The position numbers and the translations under genes are program-made. A stretch of 64,000 bases of DNA from contig JAODUO010000648.1 in NCBI GenBank assembly GCA_025642075.2, forward strand, positions 220,105 through 284,104, read 5' to 3'. Under the pieces are notes generated by a model. The model was not told where the DNA came from and made no database searches. It saw nothing but the letters and a program-made list of their open reading frames with translations. This document shows, one piece after another, positions 25,010-35,734 of this stretch (the stretch's first letter is position 1; every line of letters begins with the position of its first letter). Source of the DNA: Ridgeia piscesae. Lineage: Eukaryota > Annelida > Polychaeta > Sabellida > Siboglinidae.

Positions 25010-25110
25010 GTCTATGTTGGGAAATAAATTCTATATTTTTAGAATAAAAATATGTATTTATAAGTAACATGGCTACTGAGTAGCCATGTAACGGAAGCTC
25101 CGTCGCTTCA
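24983..25110 (+). repeat. DIRS internal complementary region
   Basis: GAAGCGACGGAGCCAGGCTAAGTCTATGTT-type sequence is the reverse complement of the left end at about 20,055-20,100. The following AT-rich part (ATATGTATTTATAAGTAACAT) is inverted relative to the right end at about 25,315-25,365. DIRS elements use such a region to rebuild both ends during replication. Confidence 0.8.
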
Positions 25111-25180
25111 CCATATCACCCTCCCTCCTTCCCCAGTATAGGGAGTTTACCTATCACAGTATGAGCCTTTTTGCTAAGTG

Positions 25181-25330
25181 CAAAGAGAAGAGACTCCATG
25201 ATTTGATGGGGTGGTGAGAGCTGTGGGGATAGGTCATTTATTCATTTTATTAATTGTGGCGAGCAACTTGGGCGCGGCCAAGTCTATTGCCCCCTGTGAA
25301 GCAATGGTGCCAGGTAAGTATGTTACTTAT
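25181..25330 (-). repeat. DIRS right inverted terminal repeat
   Basis: Reverse complement of 20,060-20,216. An extra AT-rich segment runs out to about 25,365, where the Gypsy 3' region resumes. Confidence 0.85.
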
Positions 25331-25466
25331 AAATACATATTTTAATTCTAAAAATATAGAAGTAATTAACTTCATCAATGAAAGTGCATAGCATGATGCA
25401 ATGTTCCACCTTGGTACATGTTCATCTTCATTATAAATTGAATCTGAATTGCAAACTATGAATATG

Positions 25467-25470
<4 letters not shown>

Positions 25471-25507
<37 letters not shown>
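25471..25507. repeat. (TA)n microsatellite
   Basis: About 18 TA repeats in the residual Gypsy 3' region between the end of pol (25,540) and the DIRS edge. Confidence 0.95.
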
Positions 25508-25510
<3 letters not shown>

Positions 25511-25539
25511 AGACAGTTACGAGTACGTTTAAACATACG

Positions 25540-26640
25540 TTACAAATCTAGCTTCTGAGGTGCCTTGCGGATCCGTGATGGGTAATGGTTTTCTTTCAGT
25601 GATAAAGACATTGAAGCGTCCAGTTCCACATGTGTTGCAGTGGTTTGCGGTGTCGCATCATGTTCCTTCTCTTCTCCTCCGGGGAGAACGGGTGATGGAG
25701 GATCACCACTGGGCAACATAAAAACGTGGCGTTCGGTAGCCAAATCAGAGCCGAGATTGTAGAGCTGGCGTTGTGACGTTGTTCAATGTGTCTTCGCCAG
25801 ATGACACAAGGTGTTGTCTCGACTTAATATGACACAGGACAAGTACGTGACACGATTGTACCAGAAACCCAGTTCTCATTTCCCTGATAGTTTCGCACAG
25901 CTACTGATTGTCCTACATTGAGTTCACGATGTTGACCTGTTGGACGTATCTGTTTCGCAGCCATGCCCCGACGTAAGTCTGGTTTGAGTGCAAAGAGACT
26001 GTTTGAAAGTCTGCACAAATCTTTCCGCCAATCCGTTGGTTGCAAGATGATAAGGTACAGATTTCAGATATTTAATTCCATTGGTTTTGATGAACTGATC
26101 AAATTCTTCTGACGTAAACTGCGGTCCATTGTCATTGACCAGAATCTCGGGCAGACCGTTATGAGCGAACGGACTTCGTAGAATTTCGATGGTCTTTGCA
26201 GTGCTTGTCAAATGCGTGCTGATCACCTCGGGCAATTTCGAGTGTGCATCCATGATGATGAGAAACATAGTTCCTTGAAAGGGGCCAGCATAGTCAACAT
26301 GCACACGTTGCCAAGGTTTACTTGGAAATTCCCAAGGGTGTAAAGGGGCATGTGCAGGCATCTTCTGAACGCTTTGACACCCTAGGCACCCTTTTGCCAT
26401 CTGTTCAATGTCACTGTCAATCCCTGGCTACCACATATGACTTCTGGCCAGGGATTTAATCTTGACCACTCCTAAGTGCCCTTCGTGTAGCAAGTAAAGT
26501 TTAGCTGGTATTATTACCCTTGCCATTATTACCACATGAGACATACCTGTTGCAAGGAAAGTTCGTGCCGACGCGTATAGTAATGAGCGATTTTCTCGTC
26601 ATCTACATAGGTCCTGCCATCCAAGGTGTGAGTACATACC
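25540..26640 (-). pseudogene. Gypsy integrase
   Basis: The minus-strand ORF at 26,400-25,924 carries the end of the zinc-binding region (KGCLGCQSV) and the catalytic core. WQRVHVDYAGPF gives the first Asp, LVNDNGPQFTSEEF the second, and YHLATNGLAERFVQTFKQSL the Glu, so the D,D,E triad is intact in this frame. Two further frames (26,045-25,824 and 25,743-25,540) carry the C-terminal part, ending YPSRIRKAPQKLDL before TAA. The His part of the HHCC finger lies at 26,420-26,640 in a disrupted frame. Breaks near 25,950 and 25,780 disable the gene. Confidence 0.85.
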
Positions 26641-26678
26641 TTCTACAAAATTCGATCATTCGGTGTCTCACATCTTAT

Positions 26679-27290
26679 TCAAGCACTGGACACTGGAATT
26701 GCGTCCACTTGAGATATGTGGAAGGCTTCCACTGGATCGATGACTTCTTCATCCTGCTGGCAAGCTTCCTCCATTGGAAGATATGATAATGCATCAGCGT
26801 TCGCATGTCTAGAAGTATTCCGAAACTTTATTTCATAGTTCATTCCAGACAAGAACACTGCGTAGTGCTGAAGTCTAGCAGATGTCATTGTTGGCACTCC
26901 CTTGCTTGGACTAAGAATGGACAGCAAAGGCTGATGGTCCGTCACTAATGTGAAGTGGTGACCATATAGGTACGAGTGAAATCTCTTTACACCCCAAATC
27001 AACGCAACTGCTTCCTTGTCAATTTGGGCATAGTTACGTTCTGCGGATGTTAGTGAACGTGACATGAATCCGATTGGTCTGTCAGTTCCATCTACCATTA
27101 CGTAAGACAACACGGCACCAATCCCATAAGCTGATGCATCACATTCCAACTTTATTGGCAACTGCGGGTCATAGTGTGTTAACACCTGATCATAGCTGAT
27201 TATGCGCTTTGTTTCCGAGAAAGCTTTCATGCCCTTTTCAGGCCACCGCCACTTTCTTCCCTTCTCCAACATCTGGTTCAGTGGCCACAC
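26679..27290 (-). pseudogene. Gypsy RNase H
   Basis: A 203-residue frame begins in the RT connection (FSETKRIISYDQVLTHYDP), then has LECDASAYGIGAVLSYVM (first Asp), FMSRSLTSAERNYAQIDKEA (Glu), LVTDHQPLLSIL (Asp) and RHANADALSYLP (last Asp). This is the typical Ty3/Gypsy RNase H arrangement fused behind RT. It is separated from the RT frame by a stop near 27,300. Confidence 0.88.
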
Positions 27291-27308
27291 TACTGAGGAC
27301 AGATTGGG

Positions 27309-27986
27309 CTAAAATTGATGATAGTAATTCAGCAGGCCCAGATATGCCCTCAGCTGGGTCACATTTGTCGCTCTGGGTGCATTTACTACAGCGTCGATCT
27401 TGTCAGGCATCTGGTGGAGTCCTTGTTTGTCAATTCTGTGTCCGCAGTATGTGATTGATTCCTTGAAGAACTCACTTTTTGTTATTTCAGCTCTTATGTT
27501 GTAGTCGCGCAGACGTTCGAGAACTTGGTGCAAGTTCTCTAAGTGCTCTTGGTTAGTTTTCCCCATGATTATGTCATCCAAAATCAATTGTGTTCCTGGA
27601 ATATTCTGCAATATCTGGTCTATTGTTCTTTGCCAGATTGCAGGTGCAGATGTGATGCCAAACAACAGTATGTTGTATTGATACAGACCTTTGTGCGTGT
27701 TGATGGTAAGATACTTCTTTGACTCCTCTTCCGTTTCGAGTTGTAAATATGCTTGGCGCAGATCGATCTTGGTGAATATCTTCAATCCTAGGTAAAAGAT
27801 ACTGATCAACTTTCAATTATGGATTGATAGTGACCTTGAAATTACCACATAATCTTATCAATCCATTTGCCTTGGGTACTGCGACGACCGGAGTTGCCCA
27901 CTCACTCCAATCGACTTTGGTAATGATTCTTTCGTTCTCTAGTTTCTGCAATTCCGCGGCGATTTTTTGTTGTACTTAGTAGTGTA
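27309..27986 (-). pseudogene. Gypsy reverse transcriptase, lower part
   Basis: Reading from the MITE junction, the frame contains [29 protein letters not shown] fingers sequence, then an in-frame TAA, then LKVDQYLLPRIEDI and FTKIDLRQAYLQLE (first catalytic Asp). The active-site box reads LILDDII, so the usual Tyr of YxDD is replaced, although both Asp remain. GLLNYYHQF ends the frame before a stop at 27,309. The gene is clearly dead. Confidence 0.85.
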
Positions 27987-28963
27987 CAGATATGGGGTCA
28001 AATACATTTTGTATTTGAAAGTATTTAAATACTTTTTAAGTATTTGTATTTTACATTTATGAATTGAAAGTATTGGTATTTGTATTTAAATACTTTCCTA
28101 AAGTATTTGATATTTCAAATACTTTTTCAAATACTTTTTTCAAATATCAGTGACAGTCAGGGACTAAGACATTAATTACACAGATTAGCACTTATGGGCA
28201 CCAGCTTGCCAATTCCCTTTGTGTGATAGAGGAAGAAGCCTGGCTTGGTTTAGCAAGCCCTTTGTTCAAGCCAGGTATCCCGAATTAAATAAGCCACAGT
28301 GGACTTTGTCCAAACACAACCCAGCCCAGTGTGCAGGGCAGCTTGATTGATACAGATGCTAAAGGGAGAACCCAATTCAACTCATATCTTGTTAAGTGAT
28401 CTCAGTGAATGAATGGAAAGCTTGGCTGTGGGTTTTGTCCACATTGCCATGATTGTGTACAAGGGTGTTGAGGAATGATTAAATGGACCATTGGATTCAT
28501 TTAGCCTTGCAGCAGGACTTTGCACTATCTCATATAAGCACTAACGTCCACCATCCTGGGAGATATAAATGACAATTTTAGAAGTATAAAGGTGGAATAT
28601 TATTTTACATTATTTAAAAATTGAATAACAAACATTAAATGATATATAATAAACATATATAATTGTGAAGTGAGCCAATAACTGTTTTGTAGAGAAATTA
28701 TTAGTCAGATAGATACTGGACCACTGAATGTAACCAGACAACTTAGACAATGGCAATAATCTAGATGTCTCGAACTCTTTGATATATCGTTTTGTTTCTT
28801 TAACCTATATAGTAATGTATCCTGAAAATGAAAAGTATTTGAAAAAGTATTTGAAATACTTTTCAATGTATTTGTATTTAAATACATTTGCTTTTAAAAG
28901 TATTTGAATCCCTCAATAGTATTTGTATTTAAATACATTTAAATGTCTTTGACCCCATGTCTG
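27987..28963. mobile_element. hAT-type MITE (977 bp) inserted in Gypsy pol
   Basis: The ends are CAGATATGGGGTCAAATACAT and, at the right, ATGTCTTTGACCCCATGTCTG, near-perfect terminal inverted repeats starting with CAG. Both ends continue into ~150 bp of inverted AAGTATTTGTATTTAAATAC sequence. Flanking 8-mers GTAGTGTA (27,979-27,986) and GTAGGGTA (28,964-28,971) match at 7 of 8 positions. This is the hAT target-duplication length. There is no transposase ORF, so it is non-autonomous. Removing it and one duplication rejoins the Gypsy pol sequence (VPY on the right side, [12 protein letters not shown] on the left). Confidence 0.9.
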
Positions 28964-29308
28964 GTAGGGTACTCTTCTGGCCTTGTGAAATTTTGGAGTC
29001 ATCCCTTCCTTGAGATTCAGTTTTGCCTTACGGCCCTTAATGTCCACTTTGAAATACTTCTTCAAACTCCAACTTCATTTCTTTCAATTGTTGCTGCAAT
29101 CTCCCTGTATGCTGTGTTGCAGCAAGGTGTTTGATGGACTTCAGTCTAGCCACTGGTGCCCAAACAATGCTGGCCCCCCATTCTTGACAACAAACAGTGG
29201 CAACGTTTGTTGTTGTCCGTTGTACTCAACGTCGACATCCACCATGCCAAGTGGAGAGATTTCTTCACCGGAATAGATCTTTAAGATCACCGAGGTGTAT
29301 CTTGTCTT

Positions 29309-30239
29309 CTACCCCGGGAAGTATTCATCAAACTGTTGTTTGTTTATCACGGATACGACTGAACCTGTATCTAGCTCCATCCGCAATGGAGTTCCATTGA
29401 CATTTGGACTCACCCAAATGATATTTGTGTCAGGTGATCTATTCATTGAATTTATCTCCAAAGCAGCCACATTCTTATCACTGTCATACATATCTTCGAC
29501 GATGTGTACTGGTGTACGTTGGCAACCTGTGTGTTCCCCACCAGTGCTGCTGCGTGATGAATTTCCTCCCTGGAAATGTTGTTTTTCATATAGTCCTCCA
29601 TTTGTCTGCCATGCTGGCTTGATGTGTCCTTTCTGTTTACATTTGTGACACTGTGCATCTCTGAACCTGCATTCATCAGGAATATGTCTATTCCGTGCAC
29701 ATCTGAAGCATGGTTTTCGATACTGTCTCCTGTTTTGCTTAGGTTGGACTCTGTGTATAGCGGTACCATCTCTGTACTGCCCAAGCCCAGCAGCATCCTT
29801 CGTAGCCATCTCTATGCCTATGGCTACAGAAATGTCCACTGCATGGTCAAACGTCAGGTTTCTCTGACAACAACCGCTTTGGTGTTTGTTCATTCTGAAG
29901 GCCCCACACTAGTCTATCTCGAAGAGAATCTCCCAAGTTGTCTCTGAATTCACAATATTCTGACAGCTTTCTAATTTGTGCAACATATTGTGCGATTGTT
30001 TCACCGTCCTGCTGGTCTCTCTTATGGAATCGAAACCGTTCTGCAATCACGAGAGGCTTAGGTGATAAATGTTTGCCAAGTATCTCGGTTAACTGCGCGA
30101 ATGTCTTAGTTGCAGGCTTAGCCTTAGCCGGTGCACACAGATCTCTCAACAAGCTGTATGTTTTACCACTGATAACACTCAGTAAAGCTGGCACTTGTTT
30201 CACACCTGGAACGCCATTTGCCAGAAAATACTGTTCCAA
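29309..30239 (-). pseudogene. Gypsy gag and protease
   Basis: The frame 30,239-29,847 is a retrotransposon Gag domain (EQYFLANGVPGVKQ, LSPKPLVIAERFRFHKRDQ, ETIAQYVAQIRKLSEYCEF). It shifts near 29,860 into 29,893-29,309, which holds two CCHC knuckles. The first is intact (CFRCARNRHIPDEC); the second ends in Trp instead of Cys (CHKCKQKGHIKPAW). Near the end of that frame is the aspartic protease motif MELDTGSVVSVI. A stop just upstream of 30,239 also cuts the Gag N-terminus. Confidence 0.88.
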
Positions 30240-30416
30240 TGTTCATAGTATGCTGGCCATGACTATACTGAGCTTTCGAAAGTTTCAATTTTTCCAATTG
30301 GGACCAATTTCACCACAAATTCTAAGCACGTCAAATTTCGACATACGTCAACGCACACTTGCCACAGTTTGACTGTTTATCACACTGAACTGTGCAAGTG
30401 GATTGACGAGTCCTTC

Positions 30417-30438
30417 CAATCCCATCCTCATCACCATT
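30417..30438 (-). other. Gypsy primer-binding site (tRNA-Leu-like)
   Basis: Immediately inside the 5' LTR, the minus strand reads TGGTGATGAGGATGGGATT then GGAA. It matches the complement of a tRNA-Leu 3' end (TGGTGTCAGGAGTGGGATTC) at about two thirds of positions, including the TGGTG start and the GGGATT block. Confidence 0.5.
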
Positions 30439-30601
30439 TGTTATGTTTATGTTATCAAATCACAAGAGAACAATGTTACAAACTATGCACATGTATTCCC
30501 ACACTCTGGCCTCACACATACAACATGGTAATCTGGCTCCAGCCTACGAAACATACATAAAATAGTAACTCGGTTCCAACGAACGGAACCGGTACATTAC
30601 A
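30439..30601 (-). repeat. Gypsy 5' LTR
   Basis: A 163-bp partner of 19,746-19,899, with TG...CA ends on the minus strand. Confidence 0.9.
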
Positions 30602-30790
30602 CCCCTGAAGTCCTTTGCACTATATAGTAAGTTGGTAATTATGAATGAAATGTGTTTTGGTGAATCATAGTCACTGCCTAATCTCTTAACCTAATTGGCA
30701 TTTTGAAAACAGCAGACAGTATCAGTAAAGTGTATTATTTTTCACTCTATAGTTGTCTAGAATATTAATGTTTGTATCTATGTCAATTGT
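30602..30790 (+). repeat. R1 dispersed repeat, right piece of the split copy
   Basis: Continues the R1 copy cut by Gypsy: CCCCTGAAGTCCTTTGCAC, then TTTTGGTGAATCATAGTCAC and a short 3' part. TTTTGGTGAATCATAGTCACTGCCTA also occurs at about 58,570 and, in diverged form, in the other copies. Confidence 0.75.
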
Positions 30791-30794
30791 CCCT

Positions 30795-31385
30795 GGAGAC
30801 TGGCTCACCCCACCCGTGAGGCTGGGCACTCTGCTATCTTCTGTTGCACTGGGCACCTTGTCTAATGTTCCCTGGCAGCAGTGGCAGGGGCTGTGTCAAT
30901 AACACAGTAGATCCTGTTAAACTGGACAATTGCCTATCTGCATATTGTTAAGTTATATATTTAAAACTTTTATAAATGCAACGTGTTTATTTTGAAGTTT
31001 GCTTAATTATCTTTAAAATGATGTGACTGTGGTATATACTGGCCAAAGATATATTGTCACTAGTAATATAATGTATGTTGAATATGGCAATAAAGCTTTA
31101 TTATTATAAGTGACAAATATAGGAAATGTATTTTCTGCACAACTACAGAGCGTAATATCACGCATTTTATTTACAATATTGTCTGCTGCATTCACACAAT
31201 GTTATTGTGTTTCTAGTCCTCTTATACAAATAACCAGAAAAAGTGTACAGTTGTACCTAAGGTGATTATAGTGAAGAGACTAGACAGTACCTATACACCA
31301 AAGTGTAGTTCATTTATTATTACAAACTCATAGTACAAAGCACTTCGGGGCCACTTGGCCCATTTTTTACATAAAGTATGTGATG
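30795..31385 (-). repeat. R1 dispersed repeat, inverted full-length copy
   Basis: On the minus strand it starts AAAAAATGGGCCAAGTGGCC (about 31,380), passes ATAATCACCTTAGG, TCTGGTTATTTGTATAAGAGGA, CATTGTGTGAATGCAGCAGA and ends with CAATTGTCCAGTTTAACAGG, CAGCCCCTGCCACTGCTGCC and GGTGCCCAGTGCAACAGAAG. The same order occurs at 32,310-32,680 and 58,560-58,930 on the plus strand. Confidence 0.8.
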
Positions 31386-32239
31386 TCAGTAAATTATAAT
31401 TGATCGTAATTGATTTGATATAATTTGATCAATTACATAAAATTTTAAATTACAATTAAAAAATAAGTTGATTGACCACATGTAAACATATACAACACAA
31501 AATTATATAACGTCAATAAATATCTTTGAAATATGAAGGCTTCTTCTACACAATGGTCATAATCTTATTTTATTTTAAAAAACCTGACATAAGCAGTAGA
31601 AAAAATGTATAACTATCTAATAAGTGTTATATACTCTGGGTATCACTTACAGTTACATATTCTGACATCATCCCTTATCCATCCTACAAGTGACATTTTG
31701 ACCTTTGTGGAAACAGCCACATTATAAAGAATATTGATGATCTGGCACCAGTGTAGAAGAATCGCTCAAGGAACTTATGCGGAAAATGTGTACTACAGGA
31801 CACCTCAAAAGAAATAAACCACTCATGCTGTGCAGTTGAGCAAAAACTCTGTGACATATAGCCACAACTGTGATGTCTGCTACATGCCAAGAACAATTTA
31901 TGTGTGCTTCATTATGCTATTTGCAAGAATAATGTATAGCATTTGATATCAGAGCATATGGCTGTAGAATTTTTTAAATTTCATTTTAATCACTTTTAAT
32001 ATGAGAACAGAATGCAGATGATACCAATAAAGTATATATTTTATTATAATGTTTTATTATAGTTGTTTAAAATATTAATTTTACACCCATGCCATCTGGC
32101 CTTCAGTGCATTGCTGCAGGCAGCTACAAAATATACTGGCAGGCCACATAGCTTGCAGATTGGAGGTCAAGCCATGCAGTCCCGAATAAACAAGTATTCT
32201 TTCCCACCCTGTTCAGGCAGACATTGGCAAAACGTGGAC
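31386..32239. other. AT-rich spacer between inverted R1 copies
   Basis: No gene recognised. Short ORFs here (31,684-31,896 minus and 32,063-32,317 plus) carry no known motif. Confidence 0.5.
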
Positions 32240-32745
32240 ATCATAGCTTTTTTGGAAGGCCCTGAGGTGCCCTTAGAAACAGTAACTCAAATACAAATTG
32301 TAGTATCTTCACCATAATCACCTAACTGGTATTTTCTCTGGTTATTCATATAAGATGACCAGAAACAAAGCCAAATTGTGTGAATGCAGCAGAAAATATT
32401 AATAAAGTGTATGAATTTTCACTGTATAGTTGTCTAGAATATAAATTTTCTATCTTTGTCAATTGTCACTTTCAGGTGACAGTATAATATATTTAGCTAA
32501 TAGACCAAAAATTTGCATCATTGTAAGGACATCAAAATAACCACAACTTGCATATAAAATTGGTAGTTTAAGGAAGATATAGCTCAAAACATGCAGGCAG
32601 CAACTGTCCAGATTAACAGGGATCTACTAGGTTATTGGTACAGCCCCTGCCACTGCTACCGGAGAACAACACAGCAAAGCAGAAACATTTTAATATTTTG
32701 CTTTTTGGGAAGGCCCTGAGATACCTTTGCAAAAAAAGTGAACTA
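32240..32745 (+). repeat. R1 dispersed repeat, direct copies
   Basis: TTTTTTGGAAGGCCCTGAGGTGCC (about 32,250) begins one copy running through ATAATCACCTAACTGG, AAATTGTGTGAATGCAGCAG and CAGCAACTGTCCAGATTAACAGG. A second start, TTTTTGGGAAGGCCCTGAGAT, follows at about 32,702. This copy and 30,795-31,385 form arms of an inverted repeat. Confidence 0.75.
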
Positions 32746-32847
32746 CAAATGTCTTGTGTATAATGAAGATACCCTCAGATACATCTATGCAAAATTAGAA
32801 CAAATGCTACAGAAATTATTTTGAATAAAATAAGAACATTTTAAAAT

Positions 32848-32995
32848 CAGACATGGGGCTGAGTACATTTTCATGAGTACAAGTACATTGCTGGTGTATG
32901 AGTATGAGTACGAGTACATTGCTAAAACCTGAGTACAAGTACGAGTACATTTTCATTTTATGGGTACGAGTACTTATGAGTACACTCGAAAATAT
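32848..32995 (+). mobile_element. hAT-like terminal segment (one end only)
   Basis: CAGACATGGGGCTGAGTACATTT resembles the MITE terminus at 28,963 (CAGACATGGGG on the minus strand). It is followed by repeated GAGTACAAGTACATT subterminal motifs. No matching opposite end was found nearby, so this may be a truncated or fragmentary element. Confidence 0.45.
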
Positions 32996-34384
32996 TAAAT
33001 AATATTGTACTTTAACATTATTTATTAATCTAATTTATATAACTTAACACAACTGTATAAAAAATGGTAATTATTGTAATTTTGTTTAAGGAATATTATA
33101 AAAACTAACACATTTCCTGTGGAGTTAGGTGGTACTACAAAATGGCTAAGCACAGTTGACTTTCTACTAGGTTTATACTTCAACTCTTGCAACAACAAAG
33201 TATTTGCCAATCTAGTTGAGATGTGTCTTTAATGAACACAAACGAATTGGCAACCAGCCAATGGATACCCCTAGCCCAGGGTTCCTATCTCATTTTAAGG
33301 GGAAACCGGATGTGCCTCTGCTGGGTTCCTTATTTGTTCTGTGCTCAACTACCCTGTTATAATATGTACCCAGGTTGTCTTATCTGCTATTCTGCATAAC
33401 TCATGGTATTGCTGCTGATCTTAGTTGCTGACTGGTCCTGATAGCCTTTGTTCACCAGTAGCTCCCTCAGTCCTCCCTCTGGCTTGGGAGCACTTCTGTA
33501 GCTCTGCTGCCCATCAGTTTATCTGCTTATACTGCATGTTGTTCATGGACTCATTTTATGATCAACAGTTTCTTGTTCATTCAAATTTATCTTCCTTGAC
33601 CACTGCCTTTTTATAAGTGTGTATGTTACATACTTGGAATTAGCAGCTCCTATGCATAACGTGCCCAGTCAAAGCATTCTATCCAGAATATGTTATTTGT
33701 TAACAAAGTTAAAATGTACAGTTTTTATGCACAAATTGAAAAACATATCTTCAGCAGTTTCTGTGATGTGAGAGCTAATGTTGGATGGAGGACGGCATAC
33801 GCCATATGATGCCATAAGTCCATTGGACCTTCGGCCCAAAAGACAAAAAAATTGTAAAATATTATAAAATAAATTATAATGAAATGTCATTATGGTATAA
33901 CCTGTCCTTATGAGTAGCCATCATTGGGAGAGTGCAATGTGTCCTTAATCATGGCCATGTGACAGTTATGGACAGGTAGTGGACAATGTAACCTAGTAAC
34001 ATAGCACTTTCAAAACTGCTCATTGTAGACAGGCCTATGTAATAGAGAGATGCCCAAGCATGTTTCGCAACTCATAGAAGTTTACCTTCAACACTAAAAT
34101 TTATTCATGGCATCCAACATATAAATGTACGTATGCTTTGGAACATAAACCTTGAGTAGAGATTAAAAGAATGCTGAACCTTGCCGTATCCAGCCAGCTC
34201 CCGGATTCTTCCAGACGTCCACACAAATGCCCCTGCTGTGTGTTACCATCCCATCAACACCAAACTGTTCCACATTGAGCATGGCACTGCCCCGATGTGT
34301 TTCTGTGACACACTGTGGCCGATGACTGCGCATACACCATGTGTGAATGACACCACCTGCATTGCCTAAAACACACGTAACCCA
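32996..34384. other. Non-coding stretch, nothing recognised
   Basis: Short ORFs only (60-65 codons). No repeats or exon-like signals were picked out. Confidence 0.5.
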
Positions 34385-35685
34385 TTCTGTGAGGGTCATG
34401 TCACTTGCTCTGTCCTCAATGAGGGTCGTGTCACTTGGTCTGTCTACAGTGAGGGTCTTGTCACTTGTTGATCTGTCCACAGTGAGGGTCGTGTCACTTG
34501 GTCTGTCTACAGTGAGGGTCTTGTCACTTGTTGATCTGTCCACAGTGAGGGTCGTGTCACTTGGTCTGTCGTCAGTGAGGGTCATGTCACTTGATCTGTC
34601 CACAGTGACAGTCGTGTCACTTGGTCTGTTCTCAGTGAGGTTAGTGTCACTTGGTCTGTCGACAGTGACGGTCGTGTCACTTAGTCTGTCCACAGTGAGA
34701 GCTGTGTCACTTGGTCTGCCCACAATGAGGATCGTGTCACTTGGTCTGCCCACAACGAGGATCGTGTCACTTGGTCTGCCCACAACGAGGGTTGTGTCAC
34801 TTGGTCTGCCCACAACGAGGGTTGTGTCACTTGGTCTGCCCACAACGAGGGTTGTGTCACTTGGTCTGCCCACAACGAGGGTTGTGTCACTTGGTCTGGC
34901 CACAGTGAGGGTCGTGTCACTTGGTCTGGCCACAGTGAGGGGTCGTGTCACTTGGTCTGTCCACAGTGAGGGGTCGTGTCACTTGGTCTGTCCACAGTGA
35001 GGGGTCTTGTAACTTGGTCTGGCCACAGTGAGGGTCGTGTCACTTGTCTGTCCACAGTGAGGGGTTGTGTCACTTGGTCTGGCCACAGTGAGGGTCGTGT
35101 CACTTGGTCTGGCCACAGTGAGAGTCGTTTCATTTGGTCTGTCCACAGTGAGGGTCGTGTCACTTGGTATGTCCACAGTGAGGGTCGTCACTTGGTATGT
35201 CTACAGTGAGGGTCGTGTCACTTGGTATGTCCACAGTGAGGGTCGTGTCACTTGGTCTGTCCACAGTGAGGGTCGTGTCACTTGGTATGTCCACAGTGAG
35301 GGGTCTTGTAACTTGGTCTGTCCACAGTGAGGGTCGTGTCACTTGGTATGTCCACAGTGAGGGTCGTGTCACTTGGTATGTCCACAGTGAGGGTCGTGTC
35401 ACTTGGTATGTCCACAGTGAGGGTCGTGTCACTTGGTCTGTCCACAGTGAGGGTCGTGTCACTTGGTCTGTCCACAGTGAGGGGTCTTGTAACTTGGTCT
35501 GGCCACAGTGAGGGTCGTGTCACTTGTCTGTCCACAGTGAGGGGTTGTGTCACTTGGTATGTCCACAGTGAGGGTCGTGTCACTTGGTATGTCCACAGTG
35601 AGGGTCGTGTCACTTGGTCTGTCCACAGTGAGGGTCATGTCACTTGGTTTGTCAACAGTGAGGGTCATGACACTTGGTATGTTCT
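34385..35685. repeat. Minisatellite D: 30-bp unit, ~43 copies
   Basis: The unit is GGTCTGTCCACAGTGAGGGTCGTGTCACTT (30 bp), with TATG, CTGG and CTGCCCACAACG variants. Because 30 is divisible by three and the unit lacks stops in several frames, long repetitive ORFs appear on both strands (for example 34,951-34,163 minus, a 10-residue period). A block at 35,000-35,070 recurs at 35,480-35,550 (offset about 480 bp, 16 units), showing segmental duplication within the array. Confidence 0.95.
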
Positions 35686-35734
35686 TCCTGGCATTGTATA
35701 TTTATTGCAATTTTCACTAAGATTATGTCAGATT

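Larger units (their letters stand above)
20050..25365 (+). mobile_element. DIRS-type tyrosine-recombinase retrotransposon nested in the Gypsy element
   Basis: The plus strand carries a gag-like region, RT (YLDDW), RNase H, the conserved post-RNase H domain and a tyrosine recombinase, in DIRS order. The ends are inverted: 20,060-20,216 is complementary to 25,181-25,330 (shared blocks CGCGCCCAAGTTGCTCGCC and AGCTCTCACCACCCCATC). An internal segment at 24,983-25,110 is complementary to the left end (GAAGCGACGGAGCCAGGCTAAG) and shares sequence with the right end, as in DIRS internal complementary regions. No target duplication is expected. Edges are approximate. Multiple frameshifts and stops make it inactive. 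Confidence 0.88.
19746..30601 (-). mobile_element. Gypsy/Ty3-type LTR retrotransposon, nested and decayed
   Basis: On the minus strand the order is 5' LTR (30,601-30,439), a tRNA-Leu-like primer site, gag, protease, RT, RNase H, integrase, polypurine tract and 3' LTR (19,899-19,746). This is the Gypsy domain order. The element is interrupted twice: an hAT MITE (27,987-28,963) in pol and a DIRS element (~20,050-25,365) between the end of pol and the 3' LTR. Without these it would be about 4.5 kb. Flanking bases CCCTT (left) and CCCCT (right) are a near-perfect 5-bp target duplication. Stops and frameshifts in gag and pol show it is inactive. Confidence 0.9.
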
